Shown: one piece after another, positions 1 through 5,506 of the stretch | Numbering within the stretch: position 1 is the first letter of the stretch | Layout of the letters: every line of letters begins with the position of its first letter | NCBI GenBank assembly: GCA_031288935.1 | Contig: JAITQL010000136.1 | Coordinates: forward strand, 1-5,552 | Reading direction: 5' to 3' | DNA: 5,552 nt | Origin: Tannerella sp. | GTDB lineage: Bacteria > Bacteroidota > Bacteroidia > Bacteroidales > Tannerellaceae | Notes under the pieces: generated by a model | The model's input: the letters and a program-made list of their open reading frames with translations, nothing else | Databases searched by the model: none | Told to the model about the DNA's origin: nothing | Program-made: the position numbers and the translations under genes

Positions 1-721
1 TGAATGTCCGGGCGCGCCACGTGGAGACGAGCGTAGTATTCAACCGCTGGTTGGGCGTCCAGTAACTGAGCGTGGCCTGCGCCAGACCGTTATACTTCAA
101 AATATCGCGGTTGTTTTCGCTGTCGATGATCGGAATCCAGGTCTTGAACTGCACCTCCGTGTTTTTGCTTAACAGGTACGAACAGCCGAAGGATACCTTG
201 TTCCAGCTCCGCGACGCTTCGCCGTCCTTGCCGTTCGACTCGTGTTCGAGCATCAGGTAGGTGTGACCGATGTAGTTGTTTTTGTGAATGATCAAATGCC
301 CCAGTCCGATGCCGGGATTGAAATTCATGTCGTGTATGGGCAGGGATTCTTCCAGGATGTTCCAAAGCGTTTTCTGCGTAAACTGGATGTACAGATAGGT
401 GTCGAATGGCAACCGGCTGCGCGTGACTTTCTGCCGGACGCTCAGCTGGAACTTGACACTTGAATTGACCGCCTTGATCTTGTCGCCGACGGGCGTTCCG
501 CCGATGAAATAGTTGTCCTTGTACAGCGAAAAGAACGGCCCGTTTTCCAGCACGTTGCGGACGCTGTCGGCATTGTACTCGGGTTTCAGCTGCTGAATCT
601 GGTCGATGACGGCTGTCCGCAGGCTGTCCCGATATACGTTCCGGTTGGATATTTCAACCTCCTGCGCTGCCGCGGAAAAAATGCCGGCCGGAAGCAAAAC
701 CGAAAAAAGAATCTTTTTCAT
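1..721 (-). CDS. pldA: Outer-membrane phospholipase A (PldA/OMPLA), 3' end beyond the window
   Basis: This is a calcium-dependent outer-membrane beta-barrel enzyme that hydrolyses phospholipid acyl chains, known to act on phospholipids misplaced in the outer leaflet. The window shows the first 240 residues, read on the minus strand from ATG at 721-719. Residues 1-19 form a signal peptide (MKKILF, hydrophobic core, A-A-A before Q20). The active site is clear: H160-E-S162-N-G, then S-R-S-W-N174. The spacing (+2, +12) equals that of the E. coli triad H142, S144, N156, and S170 sits where the calcium ligand S152 lies. Downstream, W-I-P-I-I-D and R-D-I-L-K-Y-N-G also resemble the E. coli protein after its active site. 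E. coli PldA is 289 residues, so roughly 45-60 residues should lie beyond position 1. No frameshift or stop is seen. The gene is divergent from the MutS-like gene and has its own promoter. Family assignment is firm; the substrate range is inferred. Confidence 0.93.
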   Translation of the reverse strand, partial: MKKILFSVLLPAGIFSAAAQEVEISNRNVYRDSLRTAVIDQIQQLKPEYNADSVRNVLENGPFFSLYKDNYFIGGTPVGDKIKAVNSSVKFQLSVRQKVTRSRLPFDTYLYIQFTQKTLWNILEESLPIHDMNFNPGIGLGHLIIHKNNYIGHTYLMLEHESNGKDGEASRSWNKVSFGCSYLLSKNTEVQFKTWIPIIDSENNRDILKYNGLAQATLSYWTPNQRLNTTLVSTWRARTF

Positions 722-748
722 TGTGAGATGTTTTACTCAATCTACTGA

Positions 749-756
749 CAAAGATA
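749..756 (-). promoter_or_regulatory. Bacteroides-type -7 element (TATCTTTG) for pldA
   Basis: On the minus strand this reads TATCTTTG, an exact match to the Bacteroidota -7 consensus TAnnTTTG. It lies 27 nt before the pldA start codon, implying a leader of about 20 nt. The same 10-mer CTTATCTTTG precedes the glycosyltransferase gene at 5338-5347, with 29 nt to the preferred start. A -33 TTG at the usual spacing is not evident; TTG triplets occur only 12 and 27 nt upstream. No Shine-Dalgarno is visible in the A-rich leader, as is normal in this phylum. Confidence 0.6.
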
Positions 757-780
757 AGCAGCATTTTTCAATAAGAGACG

Positions 781-802
781 GTTCAACGTTCAAAGGTTCG
801 TG
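781..802. repeat. Degenerate GTTCAA repeat (about three units)
   Basis: Three successive units of 7-8 nt, GTTCAAC, GTTCAAAG and GTTCGTG, begin at 781, 788 and 796. Read on the other strand they are TTGAAC-like, so they are the inverted counterpart of the TTGAATC array at 873-912 in the same gap. The array lies just upstream of the pldA promoter. It is non-coding and its function is unknown. Confidence 0.55.
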
Positions 803-810
803 CGGATTCA

Positions 811-857
811 GCGAATTTCAGCGCAGATGCCGCAGATGAAGCGTCGTTGAAATTCGC
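811..857. repeat. 13-bp inverted repeat enclosing a 9-nt tandem repeat
   Basis: GCGAATTTCA at 811-820 is a perfect reverse complement of TGAAATTCGC at 848-857. The pairing extends inward to 823/845 with one G-T mismatch, giving a 13-bp stem around a 21-nt loop. CGCAGATG occurs at 822-829 and again at 831-838, a tandem repeat of period 9 that lies mostly in the loop. There is no following T-run, and the element sits more than 80 bp from either start codon, so it does not look like an ordinary terminator. It could be a copy of an interspersed repeat or a protein-binding palindrome. The sequence alone does not decide. Confidence 0.6.
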
Positions 858-872
858 GGGCGCCTGCGCAAA

Positions 873-912
873 ACGAATCCTTGAATCTTTGAATCCTTGA
901 ATTTTTGAATCT
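873..912. repeat. TTGAATCY octamer tandem repeat
   Basis: Four consecutive 8-nt units start at 881, 889, 897 and 905: TTGAATCT, TTGAATCC, TTGAATTT and TTGAATCT. A decayed unit, ACGAATCC, precedes them at 873-880. The array ends about 60 bp before the MutS-like gene start. The same core with a 7-nt period occurs between the two glycan genes at 4034-4061. The period of 8 breaks codon phase, and no gene is supported across it. Confidence 0.8.
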
Positions 913-948
913 TCATACTTTTTCCGGCAAATAACCGTTAGAATCAGG

Positions 949-956
949 TACGTTTA
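949..956 (+). promoter_or_regulatory. Weak candidate -7 element for the MutS-like gene
   Basis: TACGTTTA matches seven of eight positions when compared with TAnnTTTG (last base A instead of G, two positions free). It would give a very short leader before the ATG at 975. A second near match, TACTTTTT, lies at 916-923. Neither has a clear -33 TTG at the usual distance. The choice between them is uncertain. Confidence 0.25.
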
Positions 957-974
957 AGAATAGCATCCCTATAT

Positions 975-2768
975 ATGGAAGAAGTAATTCGTTTTTATGA
1001 AAGTCAGATAGCCGGCCATACGTCCGAACGCGAAAGGCTGCGGAAGAAAATACACCGTTACGGGACCATACGCTTGCTGCTGTTTGCCGGCGCCGTGGCG
1101 ACGCTGTGGCTGTGCCGGGATGCCGGCTGGACGGTGTGGACGGGCGTGGCGGTCGCGTTCGCCGTTCCCTTCGTCACGCTTATGGTATGGCATACGCGGC
1201 TGTCCAGCCGGAAAGCCTGCGCCGAAGCGATGATTCAACTGAACACGAACGAGCGGCGGGGTGTGGACTACGACTTCAGCGCCTTCGACGGCGCCCCGGA
1301 AAGGGCGGACGCCCGGCACGCCTTCAGTCCGGATCTGGATGTCTTCGGCAACCAGTCCCTGTTTCAGAGCATCAACCGCACGGTGACGGAAGTCGGCAAG
1401 TCGCTGCTGGCCGACTGGTTTGTGCAGCCCCTGACGGATCCGGCCGCCATCCTTCGCCGCAGGCAGGCCGTCCGGGAGCTGTCGTCGAAAACGGATTTCC
1501 GGCAACGGTTTTACGTGACGGGCATTGCCGGAAACGGCAGTCGCAGCGACATTCAACTGCTGGAAACGCTGGCAAAACCGTCCACCCGTTTCAGCGGCAG
1601 CCTGACGTGGCGCATACTGATATGGTTTATTCCGGCCGTTTGGCTGCTCGTGCTGGCGGGGAATGTATGGCGGGACGTTCCGGCCGGAATCACCGGATGG
1701 ATGGCCGTCCTGAGTTTTTTGATCGCCAACCTTCAGGGAAAGTGTATCCATTCGATGCACAAGTCGGTGGAGAAAATGGAACGGATTCTGCTGACCTGTT
1801 CGCAGCTGATGGAACAGATCGAGCGGGAGTCGTTCCGGTCGGACGAGCTGAAGGCCATACGGCAGTGGCTGGTTTCGCGCGAAGGGAACGCTTCGTCGGC
1901 CATCAGGCGGCTGTCCCGCATCATCGGCGCGTTAGACCAGCGCTTCAGCACGGCCGGTGTGCTGCTGAATCTTTTTTGCCTGCGCGACATGCGTCAGGCC
2001 ATGAATCTGGAACGGTGGCTCCAGGCCTGCGCCCCCGATTTGGGCGCCTGGTTCGGGGCGACGGCGCAAATCGACGCCTTGTGTTCGCTGGGCGGTTTTG
2101 CCTTCAATCATCCGGACTATATCGACCCCGAGATAACGGACACGTATTTCCGGATGGAAGGAAAAGCCCTGGGGCATCCGCTGCTTCACCGCGACCATTG
2201 CGTGCGGAATGATGTGTCCCTTGCAAAGCATCCGTATTTTCTGGTGATTACCGGCGCCAACATGGCGGGGAAGAGTACGTACCTGCGGACGGTTGGCGTC
2301 AACTTCCTGCTGGCCTGCACGGGCTTGCCGGTGTACGCCGACGAACTGACCGTTTCACCGGCGCATCTGGTGACCAGTCTGCGGACGGCGGATTCGCTCA
2401 CGGCCAACGAGTCCTATTTCTTTGCCGAGCTGAAACGGCTGAAGATGATCATTGACCGCCTGAAGGCCGGCGAAAAACTGTTCATTATCCTGGATGAAGT
2501 GCTGAAGGGGACGAACTCGAAAGACAAGCAGAAAGGATCGCTTGCACTGATCCGGCAACTCATCGCCCAAAAGACCTGCGGACTGCTCGCCACTCACGAC
2601 TTGCTGCTGGGGACGCTGGCGCGGGAATTTCCGCACGAGGTGAGGAACTGCTGTTTTGAAGCCGATATTTCCGGCGATACGCTGAAGTTTACGTACCGTC
2701 TGCGCGAGGGCGTTGCCCAAAACATGAACGCCTGTTTCCTGATGGAAAAGATGGGCATTACTTTCTGA
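975..2768 (+). CDS. Membrane-anchored MutS-related ATPase, no mismatch-recognition domain
   Basis: This is a 597-residue relative of MutS that keeps part of the core/lever region and the full ABC-type ATPase. Two predicted membrane segments lie near residues 31-48 and 51-72, and two more near 213-230 and 236-253. Residues 129-170 (LFQSINRTVTEVGKSLLADW and onward) resemble MutS domain III. G-H-P-L-L is at 400-404, Walker A GANMAGKST at 427-435, the signature region TADSLTANESYFFAELKRL at 471-489, Walker B LFIILDE with catalytic E508 at 502-508, KGTNS at 511-515, and the H-loop LLATHD with H541. The mismatch-reading domain I, connector domain II and the C-terminal helix-turn-helix/clamp tail of true MutS are absent. 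ATP binding and membrane location are well supported, but mismatch repair should not be assumed. The ATG at 975 is the first in frame and lacks a Shine-Dalgarno. The gene stands alone, convergent with the glycan genes. The exact MutS subfamily is not assigned. Confidence 0.9.
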   Translation: MEEVIRFYESQIAGHTSERERLRKKIHRYGTIRLLLFAGAVATLWLCRDAGWTVWTGVAVAFAVPFVTLMVWHTRLSSRKACAEAMIQLNTNERRGVDYDFSAFDGAPERADARHAFSPDLDVFGNQSLFQSINRTVTEVGKSLLADWFVQPLTDPAAILRRRQAVRELSSKTDFRQRFYVTGIAGNGSRSDIQLLETLAKPSTRFSGSLTWRILIWFIPAVWLLVLAGNVWRDVPAGITGWMAVLSFLIANLQGKCIHSMHKSVEKMERILLTCSQLMEQIERESFRSDELKAIRQWLVSREGNASSAIRRLSRIIGALDQRFSTAGVLLNLFCLRDMRQAMNLERWLQACAPDLGAWFGATAQIDALCSLGGFAFNHPDYIDPEITDTYFRMEGKALGHPLLHRDHCVRNDVSLAKHPYFLVITGANMAGKSTYLRTVGVNFLLACTGLPVYADELTVSPAHLVTSLRTADSLTANESYFFAELKRLKMIIDRLKAGEKLFIILDEVLKGTNSKDKQKGSLALIRQLIAQKTCGLLATHDLLLGTLAREFPHEVRNCCFEADISGDTLKFTYRLREGVAQNMNACFLMEKMGITF

Positions 2769-2770
2769 CG

Positions 2771-2810
2771 GCCGGCAACAGCCTTTCACGGCTTTCTGTT
2801 CACGGCCGGC
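2771..2810. terminator. Possible bidirectional hairpin terminator between convergent genes
   Basis: GCCGGC at 2771-2776 pairs with GCCGGC at 2805-2810, and AACAG at 2777-2781 pairs with CTGTT at 2796-2800; four unpaired bases (2801-2804) interrupt the right arm. AGCC/GGCT at 2780-2783 and 2790-2793 offers an alternative inner hairpin. On the plus strand ATTTTG follows, only a short T-run. The element starts just after the MutS-like stop and overlaps the last codons of the opposing gene. The convergent position with a 17-bp gap makes a shared terminator plausible, but the structure is imperfect. Confidence 0.35.
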
Positions 2811-4009
2811 ATTTTGTGCATGTCGGAGAGGATCAGCCCGAGCAGCATCATTGCCAGAAGGCCTCCCTGGGAAATAAAAGTGGCGTTGGTGGTACTTTCG
2901 ATGATCAGAAAGCCGACAATCAGTATGACGCTGATCAGCGACTTGATGTCTCCGGTGATCCGGTAGAGAAGGAACGTTTTCCGGAGAAGGTATACCCAGA
3001 ACAGGAGGAAGAGGGCAATGCCGACGACGCCGAATTGAGCCAGCGAAGGATAGTAGGTGTCGGAAATGAAGCTGTGATAGCTCTTACTGATGCCCCACAC
3101 GTTGTCGATGCCGTATTTTTCGTATACGTGAGAATACCATTCCCCGGAGGACGAAGTGGCATAGCTGGCCAGTCCGCTGCCGAAGGGGAAATAGTCGAGC
3201 AGGATGTCCGGCATGTAGTAGTACAGGACAAGCCGGGCAATCATGTCCTTGTCGAAGTCGCCGCTGTTGGTGATGCCCAGGTAGAAGTAGAAGGCGATTT
3301 TTCTCCATGCCACCACGATGATGGATGCCAGCATGCCGATCGACAGCAGCACGTTCCGGGCGTTCAGCTTAAACTGGGCGATGTTGGAGAAAAAGAACAT
3401 CATGAAGACGGACAGCGTGAAAAAGCCGTAGAACTTGGAGCGTCCGCTGACGATGCCGATGGAAAGCAGCAGCAGGTAGATGATTTTCGTGCGTCGCGAG
3501 AAGTCGCAGCAATACAGATAGCAGATGGCAAGCAGGGTGACGTTGATCGCATAGAACGCCGGCTGGAAGAAGACGACCTTCAGTATCTTCTCGTTCGCCA
3601 GCGCGTAGACGCCGACCGGCAGCAGGAGGACGGTCCAGAAGAGCAGGATCACGTCGCGCAGCAGTTTCCTGCGCGAATCGTTCAGCGCCGGCTTCAGCTG
3701 GTAGACGCAGAAGAAGGCCAGGTAGGGCTTCATCTGTATCACCAGGTCGTTGAAGATGCCCCGTCCCGAATTGCTGCCGATCCAGAAGGAGTATACCGTG
3801 TAGAAAAGAAAAACGCCGAGCGTAAGCAGAAACGCCTTGTTGAAACGCCAGTCCGGCGTTTGCAGAAGGACGTATGCAAACAGCCCCGTCAGCGCCAGCG
3901 CGCAACACTCGTCCATGTACAGGAATCCGATGATCTGATACAGCAGAAGACCGAATATCAGGGTAAAGATGAATAAAATAAAGAAGTATCTGTCTATAAT
4001 TGTCTGCAT
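2786..4009 (-). CDS. O-antigen polymerase/ligase-like (Wzy/WaaL-type) integral membrane protein
   Basis: This 407-residue protein is predicted to span the inner membrane about 11-12 times. Segments lie near residues 8-28, 34-50, 57-77, 90-105, 118-137, 150-166, 174-188, 193-209, 217-234, 323-345, 356-372 and 380-395. A long hydrophilic loop at about 235-322 comes before the last segments, and it holds PFGSGLASYA (275-284) and YHSFISDTYYPSLAQFGVVG (311-330). A large loop with G-x-G and H near a following G-V-V-G helix is the usual layout of Wzy polymerases and WaaL-type O-antigen ligases. They polymerise or transfer lipid-linked glycans on the periplasmic side. Sequence in these families is poorly conserved, so polymerase and ligase cannot be told apart here. 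The gene lies 57 bp downstream of the glycosyltransferase on the same strand, supporting a surface-glycan role. The start at 4009 has only a weak AAGG two bases upstream. Confidence 0.75.
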   Translation of the reverse strand: MQTIIDRYFFILFIFTLIFGLLLYQIIGFLYMDECCALALTGLFAYVLLQTPDWRFNKAFLLTLGVFLFYTVYSFWIGSNSGRGIFNDLVIQMKPYLAFFCVYQLKPALNDSRRKLLRDVILLFWTVLLLPVGVYALANEKILKVVFFQPAFYAINVTLLAICYLYCCDFSRRTKIIYLLLLSIGIVSGRSKFYGFFTLSVFMMFFFSNIAQFKLNARNVLLSIGMLASIIVVAWRKIAFYFYLGITNSGDFDKDMIARLVLYYYMPDILLDYFPFGSGLASYATSSSGEWYSHVYEKYGIDNVWGISKSYHSFISDTYYPSLAQFGVVGIALFLLFWVYLLRKTFLLYRITGDIKSLISVILIVGFLIIESTTNATFISQGGLLAMMLLGLILSDMHKMPAVNRKP

Positions 4010-4024
4010 CGCCTTACAGTATGA

Positions 4025-4061
4025 TTGGAATCTTTGAATCTTGAATTTTGAATCTTGAATA
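4025..4061. repeat. TTGAATC heptamer repeat between the two glycan genes
   Basis: Four heptamers start at 4034, 4041, 4048 and 4055: TTGAATC, TTGAATT, TTGAATC and TTGAATA. They are preceded by a variant, TTGGAATCT, at 4025-4033. The array fills most of the 57-bp gap between the glycosyltransferase stop and the membrane-protein start. It shares its core with the octamer array at 873-912 but has a period of seven. If the two genes are co-transcribed it lies within the mRNA, in inverted sense, and could affect the distance or structure before the second start. Confidence 0.8.
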
Positions 4062-4066
4062 TAACC

Positions 4067-5308
4067 TTAACTCGTAATCGCGTCATATATTGCGTTCACC
4101 CGTTCGATTTTCTTTTCCCAGGAGTAGGCTTCTGCCCGCCGGCGGGCGCCGAGGCCGAGCCGGTAACGCTCATCTTCATGATGGTAAAGATAGCGGATGT
4201 GCGTGGCGATGTCGCGGGCGATCTGTGTGCGGGAAGTAAGGGCAACCTTCCGGCCGCACGTGTCGTCGACGATTTCGCCGAACGACAGGTGATTCAGTGC
4301 GATCACCGGACAATAGTTGGCCAGCGATTCGAACACGACCGAAGTCGTGGCATCCATCAGGCTGGGGAGGAAGAAAAGGTGCGAGGCGGCGTACAGTTCC
4401 GGCAGCGCTTCGTACGGCACCTTTCCCGCGTAGTCGTACGCCAGCCCGTATGTTTCGCAAAGCGCGACGATCTTCCCGCGCATGAGGCCGTCGCCGGCAA
4501 TCGTCAACCGGTACGGCACGTCGTTGGCCTGCTGCAGGACACGCAGGGCTTCGATCAGGAAGACGGCGCCCTTGCGCGCATCGAACCCCGCCGTCCAGAG
4601 CAGCCGGATCGGTTCCCGTTCACCGCGGGGCGGCGGCGGCGCAAGAGGCCGGAGCAGCGCCCCCGTATCCGGAAGAACGAAGACGCGCCGCGCCCCCAGC
4701 TTCCGGCGCATCACCTCCGCCACGTGTTCGCTTACCCCGATACATGCCGCCGCGCGGCGGGCTGCCCGGTGAATACGCCGCGAAAAATGCAGCTGATACA
4801 CGCACGACAGCCGGCGGGCAACGGTCTTGATCTTTTCCCTGAAACCGTAGACCGACAGGAAGCGCACAGGCTCGTCGCCCAGTATGCTGACCGGCCCCCA
4901 TACAAAGGGCGTGTCCAGTTGCCAGAGATAGCCCGGTTCGCGAAACGTGATGTTGGTCACGTGGTGGATCACGTCGAAGCGTTCCGTCCGGCACAGCTCC
5001 CGCACCAGCCGGTACACCCTTTTCTGCCACCGCCGGTAGTCCATGTAATAAAGGAAGGGGAACAGACGCATGTTTCGGGTATACTTCACCCGCTGCTCTA
5101 CGAGGAAGAGCCTGATATTCCGCTTCCGCCCCTCTTCGGACTCGACAAAGTCGACAACGCCCCGGATGTAATCATGCCGGTTGCATATCAGCACCACGTC
5201 GTGATACGCGGAAAGGCCGGTCAGGAAATGCCACCCGATGCCGTGCTCCGAGCCTTGGTTCGGAGCACAGTGATTGGCCGTGACAAGGATTTTATATCTT
5301 CGTGACAT
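4067..5308 (-). CDS. GT-B (family 4-like) glycosyltransferase
   Basis: This cytoplasmic enzyme would move a sugar from a nucleotide donor to a growing glycan. With the start at 5308 it has 413 residues. The N-terminal Rossmann half begins KILVTANHCAPNQGSEHGIG (6-25); this G-S-E-x-G-x-G-W pattern and TPFVWGPVS (133-141) recur in one group of family 4 enzymes. The donor half shows LLWTAGFDARKGAVFLIEAL (236-255), LTIAGDG (268-274), a P-E-L-Y-A-A-S segment (303-309) and the nucleotide-sugar site D319-x7-E327 in DATTSVVFESL. The usual first Glu of the EX7E motif is Asp here. In-frame ATGs also exist at 5359 and 5329. The one at 5359 lies upstream of the -7 element, and 5329 gives almost no leader, so 5308 is preferred: its leader matches that of pldA. 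It is probably the first gene of a two-gene unit with the membrane protein downstream. Donor, acceptor and linkage are unknown. Confidence 0.88.
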   Translation of the reverse strand: MSRRYKILVTANHCAPNQGSEHGIGWHFLTGLSAYHDVVLICNRHDYIRGVVDFVESEEGRKRNIRLFLVEQRVKYTRNMRLFPFLYYMDYRRWQKRVYRLVRELCRTERFDVIHHVTNITFREPGYLWQLDTPFVWGPVSILGDEPVRFLSVYGFREKIKTVARRLSCVYQLHFSRRIHRAARRAAACIGVSEHVAEVMRRKLGARRVFVLPDTGALLRPLAPPPPRGEREPIRLLWTAGFDARKGAVFLIEALRVLQQANDVPYRLTIAGDGLMRGKIVALCETYGLAYDYAGKVPYEALPELYAASHLFFLPSLMDATTSVVFESLANYCPVIALNHLSFGEIVDDTCGRKVALTSRTQIARDIATHIRYLYHHEDERYRLGLGARRRAEAYSWEKKIERVNAIYDAITS

Positions 5309-5337
5309 ACTTGTTTCATTTAGCTTCATAAGTCGCG

Positions 5338-5345
5338 CAAAGATA
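5338..5345 (-). promoter_or_regulatory. Bacteroides-type -7 element (TATCTTTG) for the glycosyltransferase
   Basis: The minus strand reads TATCTTTG, an exact TAnnTTTG match within CTTATCTTTG, the same 10-mer found before pldA. It lies 29 nt before the ATG at 5308, against 27 nt for pldA. It falls inside the longer reading frame that opens at 5359, which argues against that start. No -33 TTG at the expected spacing is seen; TTG occurs 11 and 27 nt upstream. Confidence 0.6.
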
Positions 5346-5353
5346 AGAAGAAA

Positions 5354-5377
5354 GTTCAAGAGTTCGAAAATTCAAAG
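5354..5377. repeat. Degenerate GTTCAA-type repeat upstream of the glycosyltransferase
   Basis: Units GTTCAAGA (5354-5361), GTTCGAAA (5362-5369) and ATTCAAAG (5370-5377) follow one another with a period of 8. They have the same orientation as the array at 781-802 and, like it, lie directly upstream of a CTTATCTTTG promoter. The match is loose, so common origin is an inference. Confidence 0.45.
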
Positions 5378-5401
5378 CTTTCAGGCGGCCGCGTATAAAA
5401 C

Positions 5402-5441
5402 CCAATGCCGTCCATTGAAGGGCAATGCCCTCCAGGAAGAA
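5402..5441. repeat. Imperfect 20-nt tandem duplication containing a palindrome
   Basis: Positions 5402-5414 and 5422-5434 match at 11 of 13 bases (CAATGCC followed by TCCA in both), after which the copies diverge. Spanning the second copy, AGGGCAATGCCCT at 5419-5431 is a perfect 6-bp inverted repeat around one central base. No gene is supported here. It may be a small REP-like element or repeat debris. Confidence 0.4.
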
Positions 5442-5457
5442 TGGAGAATGGAGAATG
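5439..5457. repeat. GAATGGA heptamer repeat
   Basis: GAATGGA at 5439-5445 is repeated at 5446-5452, and a third partial unit, GAATG, follows at 5453-5457. ATTCTTAATTC a short way downstream (5475-5485) is a related motif in inverted sense. Heptamer arrays of this kind are intergenic simple repeats; no coding role is apparent. Confidence 0.65.
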
Positions 5458-5486
5458 AAATGCCGCGCCCCGTCATTCTTAATTCA

Positions 5487-5506
5487 CCTGTCCCGTTGGG
5501 CACAGG
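5487..5506. other. Short hairpin, CCTGTCCC/GGG-ACAGG
   Basis: CCTGTCCC at 5487-5494 can pair with GGG (5498-5500) and ACAGG (5502-5506) across a 3-nt GTT loop, with one bulged C at 5501. That gives eight pairs. No T-run follows on either strand, so it is not a convincing terminator. What it belongs to cannot be judged because the upstream neighbour is outside the window. Confidence 0.35.

Noticed and set aside
72..463. Short frames on both strands over the left end
   Set aside because: They overlap the pldA frame, which is open from 721 to the window edge and carries the OMPLA active site.
873..912. CRISPR array
   Set aside because: Units are 8 nt and contiguous, with no spacers of typical length and no cas genes nearby.
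969..1760. Minus-strand open frame (263 codons) opposite the MutS-like gene
   Set aside because: It lies wholly against well-supported coding sequence and is low in recognisable structure.
1106..2212. Second plus-strand frame (368 codons) inside the MutS-like gene
   Set aside because: It is an out-of-frame shadow rich in R, G, A and P; the main frame carries all the ATPase motifs.
2816..3976. Plus-strand open frame (386 codons) opposite the membrane protein
   Set aside because: It is charged, rich in D, E, Q and V without domains, as expected for the antisense of a hydrophobic protein. The minus strand has the membrane-protein pattern.
4055..5305. Long plus-strand open frame (416 codons) opposite the glycosyltransferase
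   Set aside because: Its translation is rich in R, P, H, Q and V and shows no family motif, while the minus strand carries clear GT-B motifs. High GC codon use leaves antisense frames open.
5309..5359. N-terminal extension of the glycosyltransferase (start at 5359)
   Set aside because: The -7 promoter element lies inside this stretch, and the conserved N-terminal strand begins only after the ATG at 5308.
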